The notes: generated from the sequence alone by a model not told the origin. DNA of 64,000 nucleotides from Vermamoeba vermiformis (GCA_045837725.1 JBEWZL010000156.1:1-64000), one strand, 5' to 3'. Shown: positions 44,101-56,523, numbered from the stretch's first letter. Numbers and translations: made by a program.

Positions 44101-46633
44101 CAACAAGACATTCGATCGTACTTACCGCTATGATCTCGACTCCAATGATCTCTCGTTGGGTCAAGATATCCTCGACGAAGAAATCCTCGAAGAGACTCGT
44201 AACAAAGATGACGCTTTCTCCATCTTGGAGCAAGAGTACGAGCAGCTCAAACAAGACAGAAAGCTCTTGCGAGAAGTCATCTACAAGAACCAATTGGCCG
44301 TTAGTGACGAAGACTCGTGGGCTTTGCCTGTCAACTTGCGCCGCTTGTTGTGGAACACTCAACGCCAATTCGGTCCTGAGATCAAGCGTCCTAGTGACTT
44401 GCCTCCCACCGAAATTATCGAGAAGGTCAAGCTCTTGACTGACAAGCTGAAGATTATTCCTGGCTTGGGCGAAGACGAAGTTACCAACGAAGTTCAACGT
44501 AACGCCGTCTTGCTGTTCAACATCTTGGTGCGATCAATCTTCGCCTCCAAGAGAGTCTTGCGCGAGTACAGACTCGACCGAGAATCGTTTGATTACCTCT
44601 TGGGTGAAATCGAGAGCAAGTTCTCCAAGGCCATCGCACACCCTGGTGAAATGATTGGTGCCATTGCCGCTCAATCTGTCGGTCAATTGGTCACTCAGAT
44701 GACGCTCAACACTTTCCACTTTGCTGGTGTGTCTTCTAAGAACGTCACACTTGGTGTTCCTCGTCTGAAGGAAATTATCAACATTGCCAAGAACGCCAAG
44801 ACTCCCTCTATTTCAGTCTACTTGAAGCCTCATGCTGCTCGAGACTCTGAAGCTGCCAAGGGTGTCTTGTGTCGCTTGGAACACACCACGTTGTACAAGT
44901 TGACTGAATCCACTCAGATCTACTACGATCCGGATCCTCTGAACACCGTGATCAAAGAAGACGAGGAACTCGTTCACTTGTACTACGACTTCCCTGGCGA
45001 AGAGCAAGATCCTCGCACTTTGTCCCCGTGGTTGTTGAGAATGGTTCTCAGTCGTGAAGCTTTGGCTGATAAGCGCTTGTCGATGTCCCAGATTTCTGAC
45101 AAGATTGAAGCTAACTTCACCAACGACTTGAACTGTATCTACTCTCACGATAACGCTGACAAGCTCGTCTTGCGTTTGCGCTTGAGACAAAACCCTGATG
45201 AAGAGGTAGATAAGACCGAAGAGGCCGATGACGAAGAGCTCATTCGTCAAATCGAAGCCAACTTGCTGCACGAAATGACTTTGTGCGGTATCAAGAAGAT
45301 CAACAAGGTCTTCATGAGAAAAGAGAAGCGCGGCTCTTACGACCAAAATGGTGCTTACAAGAAGGAAGAAGAGTGGGTGCTCGACACTGAAGGAAGCAAC
45401 TTGATGGAGGTCCTCAGCTGCCCTGACGTTGACACTCACCGCACCGTCTCTAACGACATTGTCGAGATTATTCAAGTGCTCGGTATTGAAGCCGTTCGTG
45501 GTGCCTTGTTGACTGAATTGCGTCGTGTCATTTCGTTCGACGGTTCTTACGTCAACTACCGCCACTTGGCTACTCTCGTGGACGCTATGACTGCTCCTGG
45601 TCACTTGATGTCCATTACTCGTCACGGTATCAACAGAACTCGTGCTGGTCCGTTGATGAAGTGCTCTTTCGAAGAGACTGTCGATATGCTTGTTGAAGCA
45701 GCGACATTCGCTGAGAAGGATTACTTGCGCGGTGTGTCCGAGAACATTATGTTGGGTAACCTCGTACCTGTGGGTACTGGCTACTTCGACTTGTTCTTGA
45801 ACGACAAGATGCTCAAGGACGCTATTGTCATTCCTCACGACAGACCTGGAGAGATGGACGTGTTCGATTACATTGACGAGAACCCTGGCTCACCTGGCAA
45901 CTTCGAGGCGCAGACCCCGTTAGTGAACATGATGTCGCCAGCCATGAGCCCTGGTCCCTCCGATATGTACTCGCCTTACGGTGCTGGTGCCATGTTCTCA
46001 CCGTACACCGGTGGCGCAATGTTCTCGCCCGCTCGTCCTGGATCTCCTTCCTCTCCCGCGTGGGTTACTGACGGCAAGGCTGGCTACTCACCCACTTCGC
46101 CCACTTACAGCCCAACCTCGCCCAAGTACAGCCCCACTTCGCCGAACTACAGTCCGACGTCACCTGGCTACAGCCCGACTAGTCCCAATTACAGTCCCAC
46201 TAGTCCCAGATACAGCCCGACGTCGCCTAACTACAGTCCGACGAGCCCGCGCTACAGTCCTACTAGTCCTAACTATAGCCCGACTAGTCCTCGTTACAGT
46301 CCCACGAGCCCGCGGTACAGTCCTACTTCACCCCAGTACAGCCCTACCTCGCCGCGCTATAGTCCTACAAGTCCGAGATACAGTCCGACCAGTCCACAGT
46401 ACAGTCCGACCTCACCTCGGTACAGCCCTACCTCGCCGCGCTACAGTCCCACTTCGCCCAATTACAGTCCCACTTCGCCGGGCTACTCGCCGTCGTCCCC
46501 GCAATACAGCCCGTCGTCACCTCAGTACTCGCCCTCGAGTCCTGCTTACTCTCCTGCGTAAGTTTTGTTCAACCGATAGCGGATCACGTCGTAGTAGTAC
46601 TAACGTTTTATTCTTGCAGTAAAAAGAAATAGA
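40919..46633 (+). CDS. RPB1: RNA polymerase II largest subunit RPB1
   Basis: About 1,720 residues in six or seven exons. Exon 1 (40919-40999) gives [16 protein letters not shown] long intron of 298 nt leads to the zinc-binding clamp: [20 protein letters not shown], then [32 protein letters not shown], the rudder/lid region and the active-site loop [15 protein letters not shown] with its three aspartates are intact. The bridge helix region is [20 protein letters not shown]. The C-terminal domain has 22 heptads YSPTSPx (last ones YSPSSPx) from 46085. The frame meets a stop at 46561, but that TAA overlaps a GTAAGT donor. Splicing to the acceptor at 46620 gives an ending SPAKKK with stop at 46631-46633, which I prefer. 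An acidic/Lys insert ([14 protein letters not shown]) lies in the clamp. Confidence 0.97.
46085..46558 (+). repeat. RPB1 C-terminal heptad-repeat coding region
   Basis: 22 tandem 21-bp units encode YSPTSP plus a variable seventh residue, followed by a partial YSPA. Position 7 is Arg in eight, Asn in five, Gln in four, Gly in two, and Thr, Lys and Ala in one each. None is Ser. Confidence 0.95.
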
Positions 46634-46981
46634 GGAGCATAGGTGATGTGCTCTTGGTCCACCATAGCATTAACCGCTCTAAATATGTTGTAAATATTCA
46701 AAACGAACAAACAGTTTGAGAGGGTTTGTTGTGGCGCCAAGGCACGCAGACATTGGACGATTAAATTCTATTTAATAACGGCAAAACAAAACAAAAAGTG
46801 TAAAGCTAAAAAACAAATAAATCGAAATTGTTCAAATAAGATCTAGAGAGTTAGATTGGATTTGATCCAGGATCGCTCCAACAATAACCGAACGCAACAC
46901 AACAAAAAGTAAACAATAAAAGTAGACAATGTTTGTTTTTGAGACTTTTTTTGGTTTATTCTTATTCTCTCTACAAGCAGC
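46634..46981. other. 3' flank between convergent RPB1 and RPL10A
   Basis: 348 bp with A-rich runs and several AATAAA-like signals, expected for 3' UTRs and polyadenylation sites on both strands. I see no gene. Confidence 0.5.
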
Positions 46982-47937
46982 TTAATAGACGCGTTGGACC
47001 TTGCCCATAGTGCTCTTAATGTGGAGAGAACGAACGTTTTGCCAGCCCTTCTTCAACAAAGAGATCAAGAAGTTGATGGACAAGTTGAGGTTAGTTCTCA
47101 ACTCCTCAGGAGTCATCTTAACGTGACCGACGGCGACACCCAAGCACAAAACCTTCTTCAATTGGAACTTGACGGTAGAGCTAATGTCAGCGATCTTCTC
47201 CTTGATGTTATCGTTGTGAGTGATGGGGGAAGGGAACTTGTTCATCTTGTTCAATTGGGGACCCAAGACACGAGGAATTTGCTTGATGATGGTATCAGTG
47301 GAAAGGAAGGCGTCGTACTTGTTGGCCCACTTCTTGATGACCTTCTTGTTCTTGTTGAACTTCTTCAAGCCGTCCATATCGATGAAGTCAACGCCAGCAG
47401 CCTTGGCTTCGTCGCAGTGCTTGGCATCTCCGATCACGCAGACCTTTTGGTTAGGTCTGGCGATGTTGGGCAAACGGTAAGCACCGGCGAAACGCTTATC
47501 CTTGTTGGGATCGTAGTTCTTGAGACCGATTTGGAGCTCGACGGTCTCGAGGAAGTGTCTCTTGTTGGTCTTGGCTCCTTCCAAAACGGCGAGGATCTGC
47601 TTCTTGAACTCTTCTTGATTCAACTTGCTGTTATGAATATTATTAGTATATAGTTGCACATATAATAATTATTGGCAGTTGGATAAATGAAATCAGGCTT
47701 TGCTGTTACGATCTTTTTCCAATTTTAATTAACTCGATCAATAACCACCATATAATTGCCAAAAAATGTATTTTCATTTGAATGATATTGTTCGGGCATA
47801 AAATGATATCGGGGACGATTTAATTCAATTACTGTGAAGTAATGCGATTCAGATTTGGTCGAATCACCAATCCATCACCCCAATAAGCAAATTATTGCCG
47901 GACAAATACTCCAAACAAGCACTAAAACATACCTCAT
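46982..47937 (-). CDS. RPL10A: 60S ribosomal protein L10a (uL1)
   Basis: The L1-stalk protein of the large ribosomal subunit, about 215 residues. Almost the whole protein is one exon (46982-47627): [79 protein letters not shown] and the conserved end [10 protein letters not shown]. The start is supplied by a 5-nt first exon ATGAG at 47937-47933, spliced over a 305-nt intron to CAAG, giving MSKLNQEEF. An intron right after the start codon is common in ribosomal protein genes. The coding exon is rich in C/G-ending codons. It shares a 206-bp divergent promoter with the Sec12-like gene. Confidence 0.93.
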
Positions 47938-48143
47938 TGTGGTGTAGTGCGAGTAATATGTTACACAGCGGGGCCAATGAAAGAAAGAGTTAGTGCATGG
48001 GAAAGAGATACAAATACGGGCCAAAATTTGACCGTCAAAATTTGGACCAATCACGAAACGTTTAAAAGACAAATTTGGTGGTCAAATCTGCGTTTCGGTC
48101 GCCTTCATTCACGCGTATTTCGCATTTGTACCTTAAGCGCGCA

Positions 48144-49942
48144 ATGGAGAAGAATAGCGAAAAGAAGGAAAAGAAGAAAGTAGAACGACCAAAGGATGGT
48201 TCGTGCCCGATCCGGATTCGATCTTGTTTACTCAGATATCTTACATTGCCATTTTTAGATTGGTCATCCAAAAAAGAACTCGATTATCCACCGTTTTGCC
48301 TCGATTCAAAGGGTGGATACTTAGTAGTCTCCGGTGGAGGCGGTGAAAGTAAAACGGGCATTCCAAACGAATTGGTGCGTACACATAATTAATGCATGTC
48401 CCTCATAATACTGTCGATATTATTTCACGATACTTAGCCCAAAGAAATTGGCAGGAAATTATTTGAAATTTTTCCTTTTGCGATCGCGAGTTATTTTGAG
48501 TACAAGCTCAGCTAACACCTTCACAGTCCATCTACAAGATAAAAAATAACCAAATTAAAGAAGTAACATATTTGGACACTTATCCTCGAACCCACGTCAA
48601 TATTAAGTTCCATCCAAAGGTAAAAAAAATTACTTTTTGTTGCGACGCCTAATAATTTATTTTAATTTTGATTTAGAACGATCAATTAGCCGCTGGAACA
48701 GGCAGTAAATGCTGCATATATACATACTCAAAGGATGGGTAATTATGAATTCTTACGTCGAAATATTTTTTTGTTGCTGACGTCGTATGAATGCAGCATC
48801 GTATTAGAACACAGTTTTCAAACAGATTTTTATGATAATGCCGAGGATAGTGATCAGGTATATTATACGGAGTGACATAGTATAGGACGTGCTAATGACA
48901 TGCCTTGTTATAGAAATTTGTATTTTTCACGAAAGACGATCAATTGATTACCGGCGGAAGTGACGGAAATATCCGAATTTGGAAAAAATGGATGCAAGAA
49001 GACGCAAATGAAAAAGCAGATATTTTGTGCAAAGTAAACGAACCAATTTTGACAGCTGCGTTAAGTGAGGACAGTTCGAAGGTACGGCTACAAATACTAT
49101 AGTATTTAGTATATATGATATTAATAGTACTATTAGTTGGCACTGACCTCGAAGAAAAATTGCCAAATTTGGACAATTAAGGATAAATCTAAGGTAGAAT
49201 TAACCGGCGCAGATTGGGAGTTTAACGGATGCGGATTTACGGCCAGTGATAATCAATTAGTTACTGCACTATCAAAACGAAAAGTTGGCACTAAATTAAT
49301 CAAATGGGACATTGCTACGAAGAAACAGCTTCAATCTGTCAACGTGTTCAAGGGATTTCATCACACGGCATTTGCCACGAGGTAAGGATCTAAATCTTGG
49401 GCATTTTAACACGCTATAATGCAAAAGTTAGTAATAATTACAGTTTATATGGTAATGATATTGCTAACGATAATTTTTGCGCTTTACGAAGAATTTTTTT
49501 TTTCTTGCGGATCCTCCTTTTATTGACAATTTTTAACAATATCATATGCTTATATAGTATCTAATCATATGTCATTATAGTCCCCGAGGCGAGTACGTAG
49601 CATTAGGATCAGTTAAAGGCACAATTTCTGTATACGAAACGAACCGCATGTCTCGAGTTATGGCGGTCAACAACGTTCACAACTTTATTATTACTGGCTT
49701 GCATTTTGTCGAAGAAAAAGGCGCTGATGGCAAGACTAACGTGTTATTGGTATCTATTGGTGCTGATAAGATCTTGAATGTGACACCTGTCAAACGCCAG
49801 GCTGGTACGTACCCGTGAAAAATATTTTGTTTCACTGAAAAGCGGATCTAACATACATTATTATTTGATAGGTATCTCTTTCACGTTAATTTTGGCGATT
49901 ATAGTTCTATTGTTGGCTATTTACTTTGCCTTAGTAAAGTAG
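48144..49942 (+). CDS. Sec12/PREB-like Sar1 guanine-nucleotide exchange factor
   Basis: A WD40 propeller with a C-terminal membrane anchor, about eight exons. It starts MEKNSEKKEKKKVERPKDGS. The family K-loop is visible early: LVVSGGGGESKTGIPNEL, which in Sec12 contacts Sar1. Blades include FHPKNDQLAAGTGSKCCIYT, DDQLITGGSDGNIRIWKKW, SKLALTSKKNCQIWTI and SPRGEYVALGSVKGTISVYE. The last exon gives ISFTLILAIIVLLLAIYFAL followed by VK and the stop, a tail anchor that puts the propeller in the cytosol on the ER. It activates Sar1 to begin COPII coat assembly. Length (about 400 residues) fits PREB. The lumenal tail is almost absent. Confidence 0.85.
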
Positions 49943-50159
49943 AGTTTTTGGCTAGCCAGATCCCCAATTTATTGTTGCAATTCAGCAGAGGACGTGTTAA
50001 AGAATCATTGATGAATCTAATTGCAGTTTTTGGCACTCAAAATAACCGAGTTATTATTAGGGACAATTATTAGTTATAAACGGCTGCGTATAAAACTTAA
50101 CCATGTGGTCGAGACTTGTCGAAAGGATTTTAAAATCATTATTATTATCAAATCGCAGT

Positions 50160-52493
50160 TCACATTACAGAGCTCGTCACACCAGGGTTCCTAATATACA
50201 TTTCTAACTCGTCAATTTGCCTGCGCAAGTTTTGAACTAAATCATTTGAAGGTGAGTGCGTAATGTTGAGTATTTTAAACGACTCTTTGAAGTGTTCTAA
50301 CGCTTTTCTTTCTTCGTATAAGTAACTGCCATATTAAAAATTAATACGAAGGTCATTTTGGTATGTTTTTTTGTACCTTTCAAGCTTCGCTAACGTCGTT
50401 AATTGAAGGCCCAATAACGGCCATCTAGGATCATAGACCGCTATATATTGTTAGTATAATATCGTATATGAGAGGTATCGTATGAATGGTACCTCTATAA
50501 ATAGGAATGCTTTTTTCGCACCAGTGCTTTGCTCGCGTGAAATTTGACGTTTGTACGTTCAAGTTCATCAATTTGTCGTAAAGTTTCATCAAAAACGCGT
50601 TTTCTTGGTACAACATTTGTTCGAAAGTCGTAGATAACGGCTCTAATAGCTTAATCTGATGTTCAACTACGGGCGTAGAGTCAATAAAGCCGCGAAATTT
50701 CAATTCGAATTTGAATTTTACCTTCTTCAGTGGTTTTTGTTGGTGCTGTCCAAATCTTGAATTCTTCGAGGCTCTTATTGTACTTTTGTTTGACATCAAA
50801 TTCTTTGTAATCATTCCAGCTCTTATTGCATTTGTTGCAAGTTAATTGCTCTAAAAGAACCTTAGTTAATTTCGACTGGTCGGTCGAACAATTTTTTTTT
50901 TTGTACCATTATCTGGATCTACTAAACCTTGGCATAAGTGTATCGCTGCATCGAAACGCTTTAAGTGTAAGGTTATATTCGTTATCCTACAAAAATATTA
51001 GCGAGGTGTTGTGAGATCTAGTGAAAAAAAATGCATTGCGTACCTGACACTTGTGACATTGACACGTGAAATAGAAGTGATCTTGCAATTCTTTTTGACG
51101 TTCTTCTTTTGACACACCGACCTCTACGTACGGAATAGTGATCTTTTAACATAATCAGTGAATTAGCACTTGCGTCTAAACAATGACATTATGACACTTT
51201 GACACGTTGAGTGTCACTTTTTAATTTTGCTTACCTCATCTCCAATAGCGATGTTTTGAATGGCTCGTACTTTGATTGTAATGCCATCGAATATTACAAC
51301 GCAATTTGGGCCACAGCTGTTGACACGAACATTAGATCAGTTATTCCGTACTAGTAACAATAAAAGCCTTACCTATGGTTTAAAAGAGCTGCCGTAGGAT
51401 ATAAACCTAAATAATAATATCAAATAGTTGTTATTATTTTAATTTTAATGTTGTAATTTTTGTTACCAATGCCAATCGGTTGCATTTCAGGGTTGGTAAT
51501 GTTGAAGTTATTTGTAGCGAACTACAAAAACATTAGTTGGTATTGACCTATACTATCTGATTATAGGTGCCTAGCACTTACTTTACAGAAAAGATCGAGC
51601 ATTTCTGTCGCGGTCAACATGCACTTCGGGTCCACGAGTTGTTGCACGAGCATTGACATTTGAGCAAAATTTAACACTTGTTCTTCGCTGAATTTATCTC
51701 GATCTAGCAAATTATATTAATATTAGATATATATGAATGATTAATATGGTCTTAATGATGACTGGCTGCGATCTGGATGTACTTACAAGAATTTAAAAAT
51801 TCAACGTCTTTCCAACTCAGTCCAGTTTGGTATTCTTTCTTTTCTTCGATTTCTTTTTGTCGTTTTCTTAATAATCTCGCCATTAATAATAAAGTTTCAG
51901 TCGGTCTGTTCGGATGTAGCTTGACCAAACTTTTGCATTCTTCTTTATGCTCAGCCCAATGCCTTTTCTAAGACAACAATGTTATTACAATACTTTTATA
52001 TATGACTATAATTATAATTACGTACTTGGCAGGGTTCTGAACAGTAATACACGTATTTACATTGCGAGCATCGTTTTACGGCTCTGATCTCATTGCCAGC
52101 CGCAAAGCAATTCGAGCAATAAAGCTATATTAATGTAATTAATAAAATATCATATTATTTACGGCAATATTACCGATAGATTTTGTGGACGAAGGATAGA
52201 AACTAGCGGATTCGCACTAAATACTAGATCCCCTGTGAAACAATTTTAAAAATTAGAATAGCAGGAAGAATATCATTACATGTATATTTAGAATGCATAT
52301 TAGTAATGCGATCAATATTTAAAATTGTTTGAGTCCAGGTGAAAACCACATCCAAACATTTACCAGGTGAAAATGCCTTTGTAGCTCTTAATAGTCTTCC
52401 TTTCACATCGTCTGTATCCACGCGCAAATGAAATGACTTTAAATGATTATCGATTTGTGTATTCATTCTGTTTGCGTTAATCAAATGCGACAT
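50160..52493 (-). CDS. SMYD-family SET/MYND lysine methyltransferase
   Basis: About ten exons. The start is set at ATG 52493 (MSHLINANRMNTQ); an in-frame ATG at 52466 is also possible. The S-sequence is GRLLRATKAFSPGDLVF. The MYND zinc finger follows (CSNCFAAGNEIRAVKRCSQC, then YYCSEPCQKRHWAEHKEEC). The SET core has LYPTAALLNHSCGPNCVVIF and ITIPYVEVGVSKEERQKELQ, and the post-SET Cys cluster is FTCQCHKC. The C-terminal part is a TPR-like helical bundle (ENAFLMKLYDKLMNL; ALEHFKESFKILNITHSPSN), as in SMYD1-3. It ends NPGVTSSVM at 50160. Histone or other protein lysine methylation is expected; the substrate cannot be read from sequence. It lies 78 bp downstream of the phosphodiesterase gene on the same strand. 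Confidence 0.85.
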
Positions 52494-52570
52494 CCGAAAA
52501 AAAAACCTTGTGTTCGCCAAGATTGACTTGAGTATCGAGCGGCCTATAATTATACAAGACAAAGTAATAT

Positions 52571-53975
52571 TTACAGTTGTTTAGTCAGAGCAAAGAGACA
52601 GTACAAAGGATTATGATCGCTCAATTTTCTGTTCCCGATCGTATCCGCTAAAACACCGTATTGCTTGCATCTAGATCAATAGTTATTACACAGATAATCA
52701 ATAGTACGGCATATTATAAATATATTCTTACGCAATTCTTTCGCCACGAATAAAGATCATATCGATAATCGCCTGAACTTCGTTGTTCCAGCCTACAAAA
52801 GTGAACGTGCCTCCAATATGCGGTGTTTCTGTTGTCGGTATTTGTTTCATTTCCAGTAAATTTATACCTGCATTAACATTGATTAATTAATAAACATCAG
52901 TAAATCAAATTAAATTTCGTACCAGCTGCATCCGCCTCTTCATTGAAATCTCCGCATAAAATTATCGTAGCCTCTGGATATTTTTGTTGAAGTTCATCGA
53001 GTTTATCATTAATCTAAGCAATAGAACAAACGTGTAATAATTAATACTTCAAAAATGTCGATGCGAACGTACCACTTCAGCACTAAAAATTCTGGCTTGA
53101 GAACCGACATGGTCCCAATGAGTATTCATTATAATTAACTCCCGATTAGACCTACCAAAAATAGATATCAGATTGTGCGGGTGATTGTTTAATTGGTTGA
53201 TCCAATGTCATTTTGACAGCGTGTCACAAACTTACAATTTGTCGAATAAATTCACCCAAATCGTTTGTCGAACGCCTGTACAGCATATAAGATTAGAATT
53301 ATAAAATACAATATGACATAATTTTGTTGAGCATACATGCTGAGTCCCAACTCTGACTGCCAGGTACATCCGGTTCTGTACTAAGCCAAAAACAACCCTT
53401 GTCTTTCAGCTCGAATCGATTCTTCTTCCAAAATATAGGTTGATATTCACTAGCTAATTTATAGCGGTTAAGTTAAACGGAGAAGTTGGTAGCAGAAGGT
53501 ACTTACTTCCGTCTGCGTTTCTTCCTCGTCCATAATATTCATATTCAGTCAATTGACTAGCAATAAATTTTGATTGAGGCTCGTGAGGTTCTTGATAACA
53601 AATAATGTCGACATCGTAATGACGTGGCATTTCAGCAATTGGATCTGCACAGTAGAGCAATTAAATAAATGACCCCTATTATTTAAAAATGTATTTGATA
53701 TTATAGGTATAAAAAGTATGATTTATAGGTCTAGAAAATGCCGAGAAGATTTTTTGTAATTTTGTTGGTAACTTACTCTGCCTGTATTCCCAATCTTCCT
53801 GCCAATTATTACTGCCGCTTAGAGGAATATTAAATGATAATAATTTTAGTGGTATTTCATTGTCTTTTAATTCTATTGATGGGATCTGCGTCCATTTTCT
53901 TTCTTCGTTTAGCAACCGATTATGTAACCCTGGATCCGTTACTAAAGCTTGTGCTTTGTTTAGTTGGTTGCCCAT
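52571..53975 (-). CDS. Endonuclease/exonuclease/phosphatase-family enzyme, probably N-myristoylated
   Basis: Six to eight exons. It starts MGNQLNKAQALVTDPGLHN; the MGNQLNK opening fits an N-myristoylation signal and so membrane association. The EEP fold motifs appear in order: LKLLSFNI, DIICYQEPHEPQ (metal Glu), YQPIFWKKNRFELKDKGCFW with STEPDVPGSQSWDS, NTHWDHVGSQAR (catalytic His and Asp), IILCGDFNEE and KLSDHNPLYCLF (final Asp-His). The FW-S-x-PDVPGS-SWD pattern is that of the compact hydrolases annotated only as EEP family in fungi and bacteria. They are neither CCR4 deadenylases nor DNase I proper. The substrate (nucleic acid, lipid or inositol phosphate) is unknown. Stop at 52571. Confidence 0.8.
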
Positions 53976-54058
53976 ATTTGCGCTCAGTAGTGTTATCCAC
54001 TTGTTGGTAGTAGTTTGAACGGATGCACAAAAAAAATTGAACTAGCCAAGTCTGTTGA

Positions 54059-54459
54059 AGAGATAGATAGTTGGGACCCGAAATAAATAAATAAATTGTA
54101 TAATAAAATCCGAAGAAGGGTCCCGATGCAATTGCAAAATCGGCAAGCCACCGCCAAAAACGCCTCTCCTACGATACCACACGTAAAAGAGAAACAAACG
54201 CAGAGGGTGTTTGGATGCCTGACTGAATTTTTGAGATCGTTACCCGGTACAGTAAAGAAATACCCCAATCCGTACCATCGCCGCCAGTTGAGAAAGCCGC
54301 GACCGGAAAGGAAAGAGGACGCCCTCGACCCCACAAACTAGAAAGAGGGAAGCGCGCGGAAGCAGCGAGAGAGGAAGAAGGAAGGGAAGAAGGGGGGGCG
54401 TCTGTCACCTGGGTTTTTTAATTGTTGGTCGGGCTGTCAGCCCCCAACTATCTATCTCT
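54059..54459. mobile_element. Candidate small inverted-repeat DNA element (MITE-like)
   Basis: A 17-bp perfect terminal inverted repeat, AGAGATAGATAGTTGGG at 54059-54075 and its reverse complement at 54443-54459, bounds 401 bp. The inside has no transposase and includes a purine-rich, G-biased stretch (54340-54400) and a small hairpin GGGCT-GTC-AGCCC near the right end. A clear target-site duplication is not visible. It sits upstream of the phosphodiesterase gene start. A non-autonomous DNA transposon is the simplest reading. With only one copy in the window this is not proven. Confidence 0.5.
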
Positions 54460-54525
54460 CTGAAGCTGGGTTTTGAAATTGATGAATTTATTCAAATTAA
54501 TGCGTACAAAATTCGACTATTAAAT

Positions 54526-56523
54526 TTAGTTATTAGCGCCCAAGAGCTTCTTGAATCCTTCCTTTTGTTCCTCAGTCAACGTTTCAGGGAACAAAACAGT
54601 GAACTCGACAAAGAGATTTCCTTTTTGGGAAGGGAAATTATGATGTGGCATGCCTTCTTCGGCAATAACGCGAATAAGACCAGGCTTGGTTACGCCATCC
54701 GAAGAAATTTCAACTTTGTGGCCGTCCAAGTGCTCAATAGTCTTAGTGTAACCAACCAAGGCCTATATAACGATAAACATAAGTGATATTAAATATTGAG
54801 GCGAAAAGTGATGCGAATAAATTATTTCAAACTTGATCTGGATGTTGGATCGCTAAAAAGACGTACCTCTAACAAAGTAATAGTAGTCTTGTAGTGCAAG
54901 TCATTGCCACGGCGAACAAAGAGAGGATGAGGTTGAGTCTTAATCTTGAAGATAACGTCACCAGGGTTGATACCAGGGTTCTGGTCATTCTCGCCTTCAA
55001 GCACCTAAAAGAATTGCCCGCGTTAATAAAAAATAATATTAAAGCCACATTATTATCATAGTAGAGGTACTTGGATATTAATATTAAGTATTATATTAGA
55101 GTCGTTAAGTAGTTCGCGGAATTGTTCGAGATCTACTTACAATAGCGTGGTCCTCAGGCATGCCTTGCTCGACGACAACAGTCAACAATTCCTCGCCTTG
55201 AGTGACCTTGTGACCACTGCAGTGAGGGCAAACAGAATTGATAATACGACCTTGACCACCGCACTTCTCGCAGCTACAGAGGTGCGTTAATACACGTGTT
55301 CGCACGAGTAAAAATTTTTCGTGTTAAAATTCGAAATTGAGCCGTACTTGCAATTCGAACAAAATGCATATTAATTACTATTAAAGTATTGGTACTTACG
55401 TGACTTGAGTTTGAGTGACGAAACCAGGGCCCAATCGTTGAGTCTTGACTTGAACACCACTGCCACCGCAAACAGGACACTTTTGTACGTCATCAGGGTT
55501 CTAAAATAAAATAAATATTAATATCAATATCAATATAAAATAAAAGCAATATTTATCGCGTTAGAGAATAAGCAAGAATTATTAGTAATAAAGAAATTTG
55601 TATCCTAAGCGAAATGTTACTAACCTTGGCACCAGTACCGCGGCACTTAGGACATAAAATTTGCTTCTTGTGCAAGACTTGGAAAGTTTTTCCGTTGTAC
55701 AAATCTTCGAGCGTGACGGGCAAATCGATTTCAAGGCTCGGTCCTCGCTGCTCTTCTTGTTCTATTCAAGTAATGTTAGCATCATTAAGAATTTATGGAA
55801 ATAATAGTACTTACGTCCATGGAAGTGACCATGACCACCAGTAAAGCTAAATATTAAAAGAAATTAATACGTGCTAATGACACAGTGGTGACGTCAGATC
55901 GGAGTTAGTAAAAATAAATCGTAGAGGAATATTAAAATTGCTTAAAAATATTCGAAATGTACGAAATTATGCAAGCAGTAAATGGTATAATTATGATTAT
56001 TCTTTTGCAAGTGCCAGATCCAGATTTCAAACTTACGCTGAAAAAATATCGAATGGATCTCTGAATTTAGCGCCACCGCCTTGTTTTAAACCTTCTTCAC
56101 CATATTGGTCATAGGTACGACGCTTTTCTTCGTCAGAAAGGACCTCATAGGCTGTGGAGTTGGATTTAGGTTAATATCAATAATGCGGTTGCAGAGAAGG
56201 ATTATAAATCGAGAATAAATAGCAATAATAATTACCATTGGATATCTCCTCGAATTTTTTCTTCTTTTCCTCGTCTCCCTTGTGCTGTAATTTAAAAAGG
56301 AATTATTACATATTCGCATCTACACGTCTGAATATTCCTGCAGACTTACCTTATCGGGGTGGTAAGTAAGGGATAATTGGCGGTAGGCTTTTTTGATTTG
56401 TTGCTGAGATGCGTCACGAGGAACACCGAGGATCTTGTAATAATCCTTGTCGGCCAATGTCTCCGTAATGCAAAACACTACAAATACAAAAATACCAATC
56501 AATATAATATTCCTTGTGTTCAT
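54526..56523 (-). CDS. ER-lumenal DnaJ (Hsp40), ERdj3/Scj1-type
   Basis: Around nine exons. The start is ATG 56523 with a signal peptide ([19 protein letters not shown]). The J domain reads [20 protein letters not shown] and [12 protein letters not shown] with the HPD tripeptide, then [21 protein letters not shown] Gly/Phe region follows ([14 protein letters not shown]). The zinc region has four Cys pairs: [32 protein letters not shown]. The C-terminal substrate domain includes [20 protein letters not shown] and [20 protein letters not shown]. It ends KKLLGANN at 54526, with no HDEL-type retrieval signal. It should stimulate BiP in the ER lumen. It is divergent from the JmjC gene with about 210 bp between starts. 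Confidence 0.9.

Noticed and set aside
42584-45838. Long minus-strand frames opposite RPB1 (up to 341 codons)
   Set aside because: They mirror a highly biased, strongly coding exon; composition follows the complement of RPB1 codons.
54096-54341. An 81-codon frame inside the inverted-repeat element as a transposase
   Set aside because: It has no ATG start and no transposase motif, and is too short.
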